The position numbers and the translations under genes are program-made. Source: Pseudomonadota bacterium (GTDB taxonomy: Bacteria; Pseudomonadota; Gammaproteobacteria; Burkholderiales; Burkholderiaceae_C). From it: DNA of 60,216 bases. The notes beneath the pieces are model-generated. The model saw only the letters and a list, made by a program, of their open reading frames with translations, searched no databases and was not told where the DNA came from. This document shows, one piece after another, positions 42,191-50,914 of this stretch (position 1 is the stretch's first letter; each line of letters opens with the position of its first letter). The DNA lies in contig JAKOYD010000097.1 of NCBI GenBank assembly GCA_029780695.1, positions 1 through 60,216 of the forward strand, read 5' to 3'.

Positions 42191-43162
42191 TCAGGCCTCG
42201 TTGCCCGCCACGATGCTCAGCACCGCCATGCGCACGGCGATGCCGAAGGTCACCTGCGGCAGGATCACGCTTTGCCGGCCGTCGACGACCTGCGAATCGA
42301 TCTCGACGCCGCGGTTGATCGGCCCCGGGTGCATCACGATGGCGTCTGGCTTGGCCCAGCGCAGGCGCTCGGGCGTGAGGCCGAAGCTCTGGAAGAACTC
42401 CTGGCTGGACGGCAGCAGCGCGCCGCTCATGCGCTCGTTCTGCAGGCGCAGCATGATCACGACGTCGGCGTCGCGGATGCCTTCTTCGAGCGTATGGCAC
42501 ACGCGCACGCCCATGGGGCCAAAGTCGCCTGGCACCAGTGTGCGCGGGCCGACCACGCGCACTTCGGCCGCGCCCAGCGTGGTCAGCGCGTGGATATCGC
42601 TGCGCGCCACGCGCGAATGCAGCACGTCGCCCACGATGGCCACCACCAGGTTGCTGAAGTCCTTCTTGTAGTGGCGGATGGTGTACATGTCGAGCAACCC
42701 CTGCGTGGGGTGCGCGTGGCGACCGTCGCCCGCGTTGACGACGTGCACGTGCGGCGCCACGTGCTGCGACAGCAGATAGGGCGCGCCGCTTTCGGAATGG
42801 CGCACGACGAAGATGTCGGCCGCCATGGCGGACAGGTTGGCCACCGTGTCCAGCAGCGATTCGCCCTTGGCGGTGGACGAGCGCGCAATGTCGAGCGTGT
42901 AGACGTCGGCCGACAGGCGCGTGGCGGCAATGTCGAAGGTGGTGCGGGTGCGCGTGGAATTCTCGAAGAACAGGTTGAACACGCTCTTGCCGCGCAGCAG
43001 CGGCACCTTCTTGACTTCGCGCTCGCTCACGCCGACGAACTGCGCGGCGGTGTCGAGAATGTGCGTGAGGATGTCGCGCGGCAGCCCCTCGGTGGACAGC
43101 AGGTGGATCAGTTCGCCGTGCGGGTTGAGTTGCGGGTTGCGTCGGGCCAGCATGGGCGTCAT
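42191..43162 (-). CDS. pyrB: Aspartate carbamoyltransferase catalytic subunit
   Basis: Condenses carbamoyl phosphate with aspartate in pyrimidine synthesis. It is 323 residues. Carbamoyl-phosphate binding [19 protein letters not shown] (about 68) is followed by [15 protein letters not shown] (about 143), and the aspartate-domain sequences [11 protein letters not shown] and [14 protein letters not shown]. The start overlaps the pyrR stop (ATGA). The inactive pyrC-like gene follows after a repeat-filled spacer, as expected for the PyrB-PyrX class of enzyme. Confidence 0.97.
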   Translation of the reverse strand: MTPMLARRNPQLNPHGELIHLLSTEGLPRDILTHILDTAAQFVGVSEREVKKVPLLRGKSVFNLFFENSTRTRTTFDIAATRLSADVYTLDIARSSTAKGESLLDTVANLSAMAADIFVVRHSESGAPYLLSQHVAPHVHVVNAGDGRHAHPTQGLLDMYTIRHYKKDFSNLVVAIVGDVLHSRVARSDIHALTTLGAAEVRVVGPRTLVPGDFGPMGVRVCHTLEEGIRDADVVIMLRLQNERMSGALLPSSQEFFQSFGLTPERLRWAKPDAIVMHPGPINRGVEIDSQVVDGRQSVILPQVTFGIAVRMAVLSIVAGNEA

Positions 43163-43674
43163 TCCTTCTCGGTGATGCTGAAGCTGAACGCTCCGCCGTC
43201 ACCGCGCGCCAGCCGCAACGACTGCGTGGCGGGCAACGTCAGGCGCGCGGCGGCCAGCTCGGCCGCCACCGGCAACTGGCGCCCGCCACGGTCGACCAGC
43301 ACCGCCAGCCGCACGCGCGCGGGGCGCCCGTAGTCGAACAGCTCGTTGACCACGGCGCGGATGGTGCGCCCGGTGTAGAGCACGTCGTCGAGCAGCAGGA
43401 TGTCGGCGCCGTCGATCTCGAAGGGCAGCGCGGTCTGGCCGCTGGCCGCCAGGCCGCGCTTGGCATAGTCGTCGCGGTGCATGGCCGACGAGATCGCGCC
43501 GGCCTCGCCCGGCAGGCCCAGGTCGCGCTGCATGCGCTGGGCCAGCCACTGGCCGCCCGTGACGATGCCGACCAGCCGCGTGTCGGCCGTCAGCGCCGGG
43601 CGCACCGCGCGCAGCAGTTCGGCATACAGCGCCTCGGCATCCAGCGCCAGCGCGCTGCCGTGGGTGGAACTCAT
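43159..43674 (-). CDS. pyrR: PyrR, uracil phosphoribosyltransferase/pyrimidine regulator
   Basis: It is 171 residues. PRPP-binding loop [20 protein letters not shown] (about 92) and [13 protein letters not shown] are PyrR signatures. In Bacillus PyrR binds mRNA; in proteobacteria its regulatory role is less certain, and it may act in uracil salvage. It overlaps both ruvX (upstream) and pyrB (downstream) by four bases, so translation is coupled. Confidence 0.95.
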   Translation of the reverse strand: MSSTHGSALALDAEALYAELLRAVRPALTADTRLVGIVTGGQWLAQRMQRDLGLPGEAGAISSAMHRDDYAKRGLAASGQTALPFEIDGADILLLDDVLYTGRTIRAVVNELFDYGRPARVRLAVLVDRGGRQLPVAAELAAARLTLPATQSLRLARGDGGAFSFSITEKE

Positions 43675-44093
43675 GGAAGACTCCTCAAAAACTGCTCAAG
43701 AATGATGGCGGCCGCGGCGGCGTCGGCATCGCGCGCGCCGGCGGCGTGCGCCTCTGTCGTGCTGTAGCGCTCGTCCACTTCATACACCGGCAGGCCGAAG
43801 CGACCGCGCAATTGCCGCGCGAACTTGCGCGCGCGCGCCGTGTTCTCGTGCGCGGCGCCGTCGGGATGCAGCGGCACGCCGACCACCAACGCGTCGGGCT
43901 GCCATTCGGCCAGGCGACTTTCGATGGGCGCCCAGCGCGCGTCGCCCTCAGCGCGGATGGTGGGCTGCGGCGTGGCGGTGCGGGTCAGCCGGTTGCCGAC
44001 GGCGACGCCGGTGCGCTTGAGCCCGAAATCGAAAGCCAGAAAACTGCCAAGGTGGGCGGGAACGTAGGGCGGCGCGGGCAGGTCGGCGGGCAT
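43671..44093 (-). CDS. ruvX: RuvX/YqgF, RNase H-fold resolvase-like protein
   Basis: It is 140 residues. LAFDFGLKRTGVAVGN (about 19) is the conserved first strand with Asp, and VVGVPLHPDGA and VYEVDERYSTTEAHA follow with the acidic active-site residues. In E. coli YqgF is needed for 16S rRNA maturation. It overlaps yqgE by one base and pyrR by four. A Holliday-junction role is only proposed in the family. Confidence 0.95.
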   Translation of the reverse strand: MPADLPAPPYVPAHLGSFLAFDFGLKRTGVAVGNRLTRTATPQPTIRAEGDARWAPIESRLAEWQPDALVVGVPLHPDGAAHENTARARKFARQLRGRFGLPVYEVDERYSTTEAHAAGARDADAAAAAIILEQFLRSLP

Positions 44094-44692
44094 CAGGCGT
44101 GCCCTATGTCGGGCGACAGCATCCAGGATTCGAGCCCGAGCAACCGCAGCGCCTGGTCGTAGCGCTGCTCGACCGGCGCATCGAAGACGAGGTCGGCATT
44201 GGCGTCCACCGTGAGCCAGCTGTTGCGCGCGATTTCCGACTCCAACTGCCCTTCGCCCCAGGACGAATAGCCCAGCGTGATCAGCACGCGCCGCGGGCCG
44301 CCACCGGAGGACATGGCCTCCAGCACGTCGCGCGAGGTGGTCATTTCCAGCCCGCCCGGCACCGTCAGGGTCGATGCGTAGATGGACTGGTCGGTCGGCA
44401 GGCCTTCGGCCAGGATCGGGTCGTGCAGCACGAAACCGCGCTCGGTCTGCAGCGGGCCGCCATGGAACACCGGCTGTTCGCCCAGGTCGGGACGCGCCAG
44501 TGGCAGATCAACCCGCTCGAACAGGTCTGCCAAGCTGATGCCGCCTGGCTTGTTGATGATCAGGCCGAGCGCGCCGCGGTCGCTGTGCTCGCAAATGTAG
44601 ACCACGCTGCGGGTGAAGGTGCCATCTTCCATGCCGGGCATGGCGATCAGGAAATGGTTCGTCAGGTTGATCGGCTGCGCGTCATCGGACAT
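44093..44692 (-). CDS. yqgE: YqgE/AlgH family protein
   Basis: It is 199 residues. The family pattern is clear: LTNHFLIAMPGMEDGTFTRS, VVYICEHSDRGALGLIINKP, VFHGGPLQTERGFVLHD and LGYSSWGEGQLESEIARNSW. The molecular function is not settled. It heads the yqgE-ruvX-pyrR-pyrB operon. Upstream, TAAAAT on the minus strand (44704-44699) lies six bases before the ATG, so a leaderless or very short-leader transcript is possible. Confidence 0.95.
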   Translation of the reverse strand: MSDDAQPINLTNHFLIAMPGMEDGTFTRSVVYICEHSDRGALGLIINKPGGISLADLFERVDLPLARPDLGEQPVFHGGPLQTERGFVLHDPILAEGLPTDQSIYASTLTVPGGLEMTTSRDVLEAMSSGGGPRRVLITLGYSSWGEGQLESEIARNSWLTVDANADLVFDAPVEQRYDQALRLLGLESWMLSPDIGHA

Positions 44693-44711
44693 GGCCCGAT
44701 TTTACCGGGCC
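44693..44711. promoter_or_regulatory. Inverted repeat around a -10-like box ahead of yqgE
   Basis: On the minus strand GGCCCG, GTAAAAT, CGGGCC: a perfect 6-bp inverted repeat flanks TAAAAT directly before the yqgE ATG. It may be a promoter/operator or a weak terminator of the chp operon. Confidence 0.35.
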
Positions 44712-44732
44712 ACCACCGCTGGCGCCGCCGCG

Positions 44733-47700
44733 TCAGGCGCTCGCGCGCGCCTTGGCGGTGCGCGCGTAACGCTTGATCAGGCCCAACAGTTCGTCTTCGG
44801 CGTAGGGCTTGCCCAGATAGTGGTCAACGCCCAGCTCGCGCGCGTGCTCGCGGTGCTTTTCGGCGATGCGCGAGGTGATCATGATGACCGGCAGGTCGTG
44901 CAACTGGCCGTCGGCGCGAATATTGCGCACGAAGTCGAAACCGTCCATGCGCGGCATTTCGATGTCGGACAGCACCACGGCGGGCCGCTCGCCCTGCAGC
45001 TTTTCAAGCCCCTGCAAGCCGTCGGCGGCCAGTGCCACGCGGTAACCCTCGCGCTGCAGCAGGCGCTGCGTGACGCGACGCACGGTAATGGAATCGTCGA
45101 CCACCAGCACCAGCGGAATATCGGAGTGCGCGCCAATCGGCGCCGGCGCGGCGGGTGCGCCCGCGGGCGCGCCGCCCGCCTGCGCCTCGGCCGGCGCGCG
45201 CGCACCGAGCGCGCGGGCCTGGTCGCCATACACGCCGGCCAGCACCACGGGGTTGTAGATGAGCGCCACCGCGCCGGACGCCAGCGCCGTGATGGCCACC
45301 AGGCCCGGCAAGCGCGACAGTTGCGGCCCCAGCGATTTCACCACCACTTCCTGGTTGCCCAGCACTTCGTCGACGTGCACCGCCACACGCTGGTCGGCCG
45401 AGCGGAAGATGACCACGGGCGTGGTGCGGCCGGGCGGCTCCACGCTGCGCGGCGAACTTTGCAGCAGCGCACCGGCCCAGAAGAATGGCAGTTGCTCGCC
45501 GCCATGCGGGTAGGTGCCGTTGGCGTAGGCCCGCTGCAGGTCGGCGCTGCTGGCGCGCTGCACGATTTCGACCAGGTTGGACGGCACGCCCACGGCCAGC
45601 ACGCCAGCGCGCAGCATGACCACGTGCGTGACCGCGGTGGTCAGCGGCAGCACCAGGCGAAAGCGGGTGCCTTGCCCGGCACGGGTCTGCGTTTCGATGC
45701 GGCCGCCAAGCGCCTGCACCTCGCTGCGCACCACGTCCATGCCGACGCCACGGCCAGCCAGTTCGGTGACTTCGGTGGCGGTGGAAAAGCCGGGCGAGAA
45801 CACCAGGTTGGCTGCCTCGGCGTCGGTCAGCGGTTGGCCCGCCCGCATCAAGCCCAACTGCAGGGCGCGCTCGCGGATGCGCGTCAAATTCAGTCCGGCG
45901 CCGTCGTCGCGGAATTCGACCGAGACGTCGTTGCCGGCCTGCTGTACCTCGATCTGGATGTGGCCGACGGCGTCCTTGCCGCTGGCCGCGCGCGCCGCCT
46001 GCGACTCGATGCCATGCACGACGCAATTGCGCAGCAGATGCTCGAAGGCCGGCACCATGCGCTCGAGGATGCCGCGGTCCATTTCGATGCTGCCGCCGAC
46101 GATGTCCAGCCGAACCTGCTTGCCGGTTTCCTTCGACACGTAGCGCACCACACGATAGAGACGCTCGGACAGCCCTTCGAATTCGACCATGCGCGTGCGC
46201 AGCAAATCACGCTGCAATTCGCGCGACTGGCGCGCCTGGGCGGCCAGGTCGTCTTCGCTGGCTTCGACGGCGCGCTGCAGGCTGCGCTGCACGGTGGCCA
46301 CGTCGTTGACCGACTCGGCCATCATGCGGGTCAGCTCTTGCATGCGGGTGAAGCGGTCGAACTCCAGCGGGTCGAAGCCCTGCTGCGTGTCCTTGCTCAG
46401 GGCCAGCCGCGATTGCATCTGGGTTTCGGCCTGCAGTTCGACGTCGCGCAGCTGGCCGCGCAACCGCTCCAGGTTGCCGGTGAGATCGCCCAGCGAACCG
46501 CGCAGTTGCCCCATTTCAGCCTCAAGCCGAGCGCGCGAGGTGACCACCTCGCCCGCCTGCGACACCAGACGGTCGAGCAACTGCGAACGCACGCGCACCG
46601 CCTGGCTGGCGGCCACGCGCGCCGAGGTCAGCACCAACGGGGCCGGCAGGGCCACGGGCGCGCGCATACCAGCGGCGCTGCCGTCCGTGCCGATATCCGC
46701 AGCCGCGGCTGCGGCGGGCGGCTCGGTTTGCGTCGGTGCGGGTGCGGGTGCGGCAAGCACGGCGGGCGCGACCACGACGGCGGGCGCGGCCGAAGCCACC
46801 AGCGACGCGCCACTGGTCGGCTGCAGGCGGCGCAGGCCCCATTCAAGCTCGTCCAGATGGTCGAGCAGCGGCGCCACCTGGGCCGAGCCAAGGTGGTCGC
46901 TGCCGATGGCTTCGATTTCGGATTCGGTGCGGTGCGCCATCTCACCCAGGCGCAGCGCGCCGGCCAGGCGCGCGCTGCCCTTCAAGGTGTGCAACACCCG
47001 CAGCACCTGTCCGCGCGCGTCGCGGTCGTCCGGGTGCGCCACCCATTGGCGCAGCGCAGTGCCCAGTTGCGGCAGCAGCTCCTCGGCCTCTTCCTCGAAG
47101 ATGGGAAACAGGTCAGGGTCGACCGCGTCGACGACGTCGATGTCCTCGTCGATCGAGCGGGCGCGGGGCAACGGATCGACCGCCCTGACCACCGCCGCCA
47201 TGGCGGGGCTGGCCGGCAGGGGCGCGGACGGCCCCATGTCGAGCGTGGCGGTGGTGGCCGCCTGCGGCGACGCGGCGTCTGGGGCGGCGGACGGCGCGGT
47301 CGGCTCCAGCGCATGCACCGCGGCCTGAATGTCCGGACTGGGCGCCTTCAGCATGCCGGCGGCGAATTGATGGAGCACGCGACGAATGTCCTCAGCGGCG
47401 TCGCGCAGCACCCGCGCCTGCTCTGCCGTGCCCCGGGGCTGGCCGTGCAGTCGCTGCAGGGCATGCTCGACCGAGCGCGCCAGTTCGGACAGCGCAGCAA
47501 AACCCACGGTGGCCGAACTGCCGGCCAGCGAATGCGCGCGGGCGATGGCGCGTTCGGGCACCGGCTGGTCCAGCTCCAGTGCCCATTCGGACAATTCGGT
47601 GATCAACTGGCGCGACCACTCGTCGGCTTCGTTCAGGTAGACGTTGTAGAGCGGCGTGCTGATGCGCAATTCGCCGACCTGACGGTACAGATCGTCGTCG

Positions 47701-50700
47701 CTCGGCCCCTCCGCATCGTCAGCGGCAACGGCTTCGGATGCGGGCGGCATTGCGGCGGCCAGCGGTTCCGCGGATGCAGCCACGGCGCTGTCAGCCGCCG
47801 TGCCAAGCGCGCTCAGGTCGTCGCCGTATCGAGCCGCGGGCGGCGCGGGGACGACAGGCCCAGCCTCTGGTGCGGCCGCCGCCATCGGTGGTGCTGGCAC
47901 CAGTTCAAGACTGGGGAAATCGAGCAGCGCCGCGGCATCGGCGTCGAGCTCGATGGCTTCGACGGCCGCATCGGGGGTGGCCGGCAACGCGTCTAGCGCC
48001 CAAGGCCGCGGCGACGCCGCCGCGTTGCTGTCGATGTCGACGGTGCCACGCTCCCACACCGGCGGCAACGGCGCCAAGGCGGGCGTCTCGGCATCGTCGG
48101 CGGACAGATCCAGCTCGAACATTTCAATCGCCGGCGCGACGGGCAATGCGTCCGGCACAGTGGCCACCAGGGCGTCGTCCAGCACGGTCGCAATGGTCGA
48201 CTCGGTGTCCGCCAGATCGAGGTCGGGCAGCTCGAACGACGTCAGCGGCTGGGGGGCTGCGGCGCTGTCATGGGTGCCGGCTGGCGCTGGCGTGGCCGTC
48301 ACGGAGTCAAGCGCGCCTGCACCGATATCGGCCGGGCCCCAGTTCAGCGGCACGCGACGACCTTGCAGTCGCAGGGCGTCGGCCGCGGCCGCGAACGGCG
48401 CACTGCGCCATTCGTCTCCGCTCTGGTTGGCGATGTGTTCCACCCACGCGCCTAAGCCGAACAAGGCGTCGCTCGCGAGCGAACGGACTTCCTCGGTCAC
48501 GGGCTTTTGTTCGGCCAGCCAGGCGTTCATCAGCCGCTCCATCGACCAGGCAGCCTCGCCGAACTCTGCCAGCCCGACCATGCGCGAGCTGCCCTTGAGC
48601 GTGTGAAAGGCGCGGCGCAACGCGGTTTGTTGCGCCAGGTCGCCGGGCTCCAGCCCCAGCGCGTCGACCGCTTCGCTGCCGGCGTGCACGACTTCGCGCG
48701 CTTCTTCCAGAAAGATGCCGAGCAGGTCGTCGTCGTGCAAATCGTCGTTGCCTGCTGCGGTGGCCGCGCCGGGCTCAAACGCCGGCACCACGGTGGGGGC
48801 TTGCAGCGCCTGCAGCGCGCCCGTCAGCTCGGCCTGGTCATGCACGCGCGCGGCTTCGGCCGCGCGTTGCGCGACCTGGGCCAGTGCCAGCTTTTCGTCC
48901 AGCGCCGCCATGGTGGCGATCTGGTCGAGCTGGCCCATGAAGGCCTGGGGCGATGCGGTGCCTGCCGGCAGCGCGCCCGATGGCGCGGGCACAAGCGCCC
49001 CCGGATCGATGTCCAGCACCATGTCGACCGTGCCCACGTCGATGGCCGCGGCCGTCGCCACAGACGCACCCATGCGGCCAGACACGTGCCGCAGCTCACC
49101 CGAGTCAGCGTCGTACACGAACAGCTTGCGCGCCAGCAACGGCTGGTAGGCGAGCATGTCGATCTGAAAGCCCAGCGCGCCCAGGCTGTTGCCCACGCGC
49201 TCGAACGCGCCAGCGCCCTTTGCCTGGTCAAGATCGGTGTCGGCCAGCAGCCATTCGCCGACCACGTCGCGCATGTGCCCGACGGCGGTGGCCGCCTGAT
49301 CCAGACCCAGCACCGACAAAACGCCGCGCATCTGTGCCATGAGGCCGGGCACGGGCGCCAGCAGGTTGCGGTCGGCCGGCTGGCGGAAGAACTGGTCCAG
49401 GTGCTGCTCGACCTGACTCAGCGTGACACGCAGCTCGCCGACCACGGTGCCCATGGTCTGGCGGTCGCTGACACGGCGGTACAGCTCTTCCATCCACGAT
49501 TCGAGCGGTGGCGCCATGCCGCCAGCGCGCACGGCATCAAGGCGCTCGGCCAGCTGGTGCATGCGGGTGGCAAAGGCCTGGTCGCCGGGTCGAAAGTCCG
49601 CAAATGATGCTTCGAGAAACAGCACGGCAGTCGCCATTTCCATCGCCAGTTCGGGAGGGGGCGGCTGGCCGGACTGCGCGGTCTGCTGCGCCGCCGCATT
49701 GAGCACGGCACCCAGCGGCCGGCCCTGTTCGTGCAACTTTTCGAGCGATTCCGCCACCAGCGCGAACTGGTCAACGCACGCTTTGACGCGGGCCAGATCA
49801 CCCCCCGCCAGGGCGGACCAGCTTTCCTTGACCTGGTCGATGCGACGCCGCGCCTGCATGAGCAAGGACGGATCGTAGAGACCAAAGGTGGACTGGTCGT
49901 ATCGCGTGGCCGGCTGGCGATCGAGCGACCACGCCCTGCGCACGGCCATCAGCGCCGGTGCCGCCTGGTCCGGCGCGGGTTGGGCCTGCCCGCAGAAGAA
50001 CAGCAGGTCGTGCGCCAGCCGCTCTGAAATGCCGGCGTCGCCCCGCGCCAGCGAGGCGAACTGCAGCAGCACGCGCGACGCGGCCCGCTTGGCATACAGA
50101 TCGACCGGAATCAGCGACTGGCTCAACGCCTCGAAGAAACCCGCGGACAGCTTCCAGAAAATGGCGGGCTGGCGCGCGGGCTCGCCCTGCGCCAGCCCCA
50201 GGCTGATGACGCCGATTTCGGACGCCGCGTTGCGGTCGCCGTGCTGCATGAACTTGAGCAGGCGCTGGTCCAGGCGGCTGCGCACGTCGGGGCCGTAGAC
50301 CAGCGGCTGCGTCGCGCCAGGCGACATCGGGTCGATCCAGCGCCAGGGCACGGTCCACAGGTCGGCGGGGTGGATGCGGTCCACCCCCGCCAGTTCCTGC
50401 ACCTGCCGGAACTGGGGGAACATGCCGAGCGCAGAACGCGCCCGCTCACCCAGTTGCGAATCGAGGTATTCGACCAGCGCAAAACCCGCGCGCTCCAGCA
50501 CATGCGCCGCGTCGGTGGTGCATTGTTCGGGGTGCGCCACAAAGCGCTGCGCCGCGCCTTCCATGCCGCGCACCAACTGGGCGGCGGTCGATTGCCCCAC
50601 CATTTCGAGTGCGCCCACGACTTGGTGCAATTGCTGCCGCGCCGCGCGCAACTGGCTGGCGTCGATGGAAGCCAGGTCGACGCCGCGCGCCTCCTGGGCG

Positions 50701-50837
50701 TCGCGCGCGAAGCGCTTGATGGATTTGCTGGCCGATTCGATCGACTTGCGCGTCTCGTCCAGCACCCAGGCCAACGGCCCCAGGTCGGTGGCGGGCGCGC
50801 CGTCTGCGCGGCTATCGGCGGGGGAACTCGTCACCAT
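44733..50837 (-). CDS. chpA: ChpA/PilL-type hybrid chemosensory histidine kinase
   Basis: Central CheA-like kinase of the Pil-Chp system that controls type IV pilus twitching. It is about 2034 residues from ATG 50837 (GTG 50849 also open). In order: a long N-terminal helical region and several Hpt modules with HTLKGSSRMVGL (about 745), AHSLAGSSATVGF (about 1105) and LHTLKGSARLAGA (about 1285). An Ala/Pro-rich linker leads to the dimerisation and ATPase domains (EHLLRNCVVHGIESQ about 1605, ELAGRGVGMDVVRSEV). A CheW-like domain and a C-terminal receiver (LVLVVDDSITVRRVTQ about 1915) follow. It is the last gene of the pilGHIJ-chpA operon. Confidence 0.93.
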   Translation of the reverse strand: MVTSSPADSRADGAPATDLGPLAWVLDETRKSIESASKSIKRFARDAQEARGVDLASIDASQLRAARQQLHQVVGALEMVGQSTAAQLVRGMEGAAQRFVAHPEQCTTDAAHVLERAGFALVEYLDSQLGERARSALGMFPQFRQVQELAGVDRIHPADLWTVPWRWIDPMSPGATQPLVYGPDVRSRLDQRLLKFMQHGDRNAASEIGVISLGLAQGEPARQPAIFWKLSAGFFEALSQSLIPVDLYAKRAASRVLLQFASLARGDAGISERLAHDLLFFCGQAQPAPDQAAPALMAVRRAWSLDRQPATRYDQSTFGLYDPSLLMQARRRIDQVKESWSALAGGDLARVKACVDQFALVAESLEKLHEQGRPLGAVLNAAAQQTAQSGQPPPPELAMEMATAVLFLEASFADFRPGDQAFATRMHQLAERLDAVRAGGMAPPLESWMEELYRRVSDRQTMGTVVGELRVTLSQVEQHLDQFFRQPADRNLLAPVPGLMAQMRGVLSVLGLDQAATAVGHMRDVVGEWLLADTDLDQAKGAGAFERVGNSLGALGFQIDMLAYQPLLARKLFVYDADSGELRHVSGRMGASVATAAAIDVGTVDMVLDIDPGALVPAPSGALPAGTASPQAFMGQLDQIATMAALDEKLALAQVAQRAAEAARVHDQAELTGALQALQAPTVVPAFEPGAATAAGNDDLHDDDLLGIFLEEAREVVHAGSEAVDALGLEPGDLAQQTALRRAFHTLKGSSRMVGLAEFGEAAWSMERLMNAWLAEQKPVTEEVRSLASDALFGLGAWVEHIANQSGDEWRSAPFAAAADALRLQGRRVPLNWGPADIGAGALDSVTATPAPAGTHDSAAAPQPLTSFELPDLDLADTESTIATVLDDALVATVPDALPVAPAIEMFELDLSADDAETPALAPLPPVWERGTVDIDSNAAASPRPWALDALPATPDAAVEAIELDADAAALLDFPSLELVPAPPMAAAAPEAGPVVPAPPAARYGDDLSALGTAADSAVAASAEPLAAAMPPASEAVAADDAEGPSDDDLYRQVGELRISTPLYNVYLNEADEWSRQLITELSEWALELDQPVPERAIARAHSLAGSSATVGFAALSELARSVEHALQRLHGQPRGTAEQARVLRDAAEDIRRVLHQFAAGMLKAPSPDIQAAVHALEPTAPSAAPDAASPQAATTATLDMGPSAPLPASPAMAAVVRAVDPLPRARSIDEDIDVVDAVDPDLFPIFEEEAEELLPQLGTALRQWVAHPDDRDARGQVLRVLHTLKGSARLAGALRLGEMAHRTESEIEAIGSDHLGSAQVAPLLDHLDELEWGLRRLQPTSGASLVASAAPAVVVAPAVLAAPAPAPTQTEPPAAAAAADIGTDGSAAGMRAPVALPAPLVLTSARVAASQAVRVRSQLLDRLVSQAGEVVTSRARLEAEMGQLRGSLGDLTGNLERLRGQLRDVELQAETQMQSRLALSKDTQQGFDPLEFDRFTRMQELTRMMAESVNDVATVQRSLQRAVEASEDDLAAQARQSRELQRDLLRTRMVEFEGLSERLYRVVRYVSKETGKQVRLDIVGGSIEMDRGILERMVPAFEHLLRNCVVHGIESQAARAASGKDAVGHIQIEVQQAGNDVSVEFRDDGAGLNLTRIRERALQLGLMRAGQPLTDAEAANLVFSPGFSTATEVTELAGRGVGMDVVRSEVQALGGRIETQTRAGQGTRFRLVLPLTTAVTHVVMLRAGVLAVGVPSNLVEIVQRASSADLQRAYANGTYPHGGEQLPFFWAGALLQSSPRSVEPPGRTTPVVIFRSADQRVAVHVDEVLGNQEVVVKSLGPQLSRLPGLVAITALASGAVALIYNPVVLAGVYGDQARALGARAPAEAQAGGAPAGAPAAPAPIGAHSDIPLVLVVDDSITVRRVTQRLLQREGYRVALAADGLQGLEKLQGERPAVVLSDIEMPRMDGFDFVRNIRADGQLHDLPVIMITSRIAEKHREHARELGVDHYLGKPYAEDELLGLIKRYARTAKARASA

Positions 50838-50914
50838 GACTTCATGCACTCCGGAAGCGATGCTCGAAAGGCAGGCCGTGGCAGCACGCCGCCGGCACCG
50901 CGCTCATCGGCGGT

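Noticed and set aside
44613..47996. 1127-residue open frame on the plus strand over chpA
   Set aside because: Antisense shadow of the ChpA kinase, without recognisable motifs.
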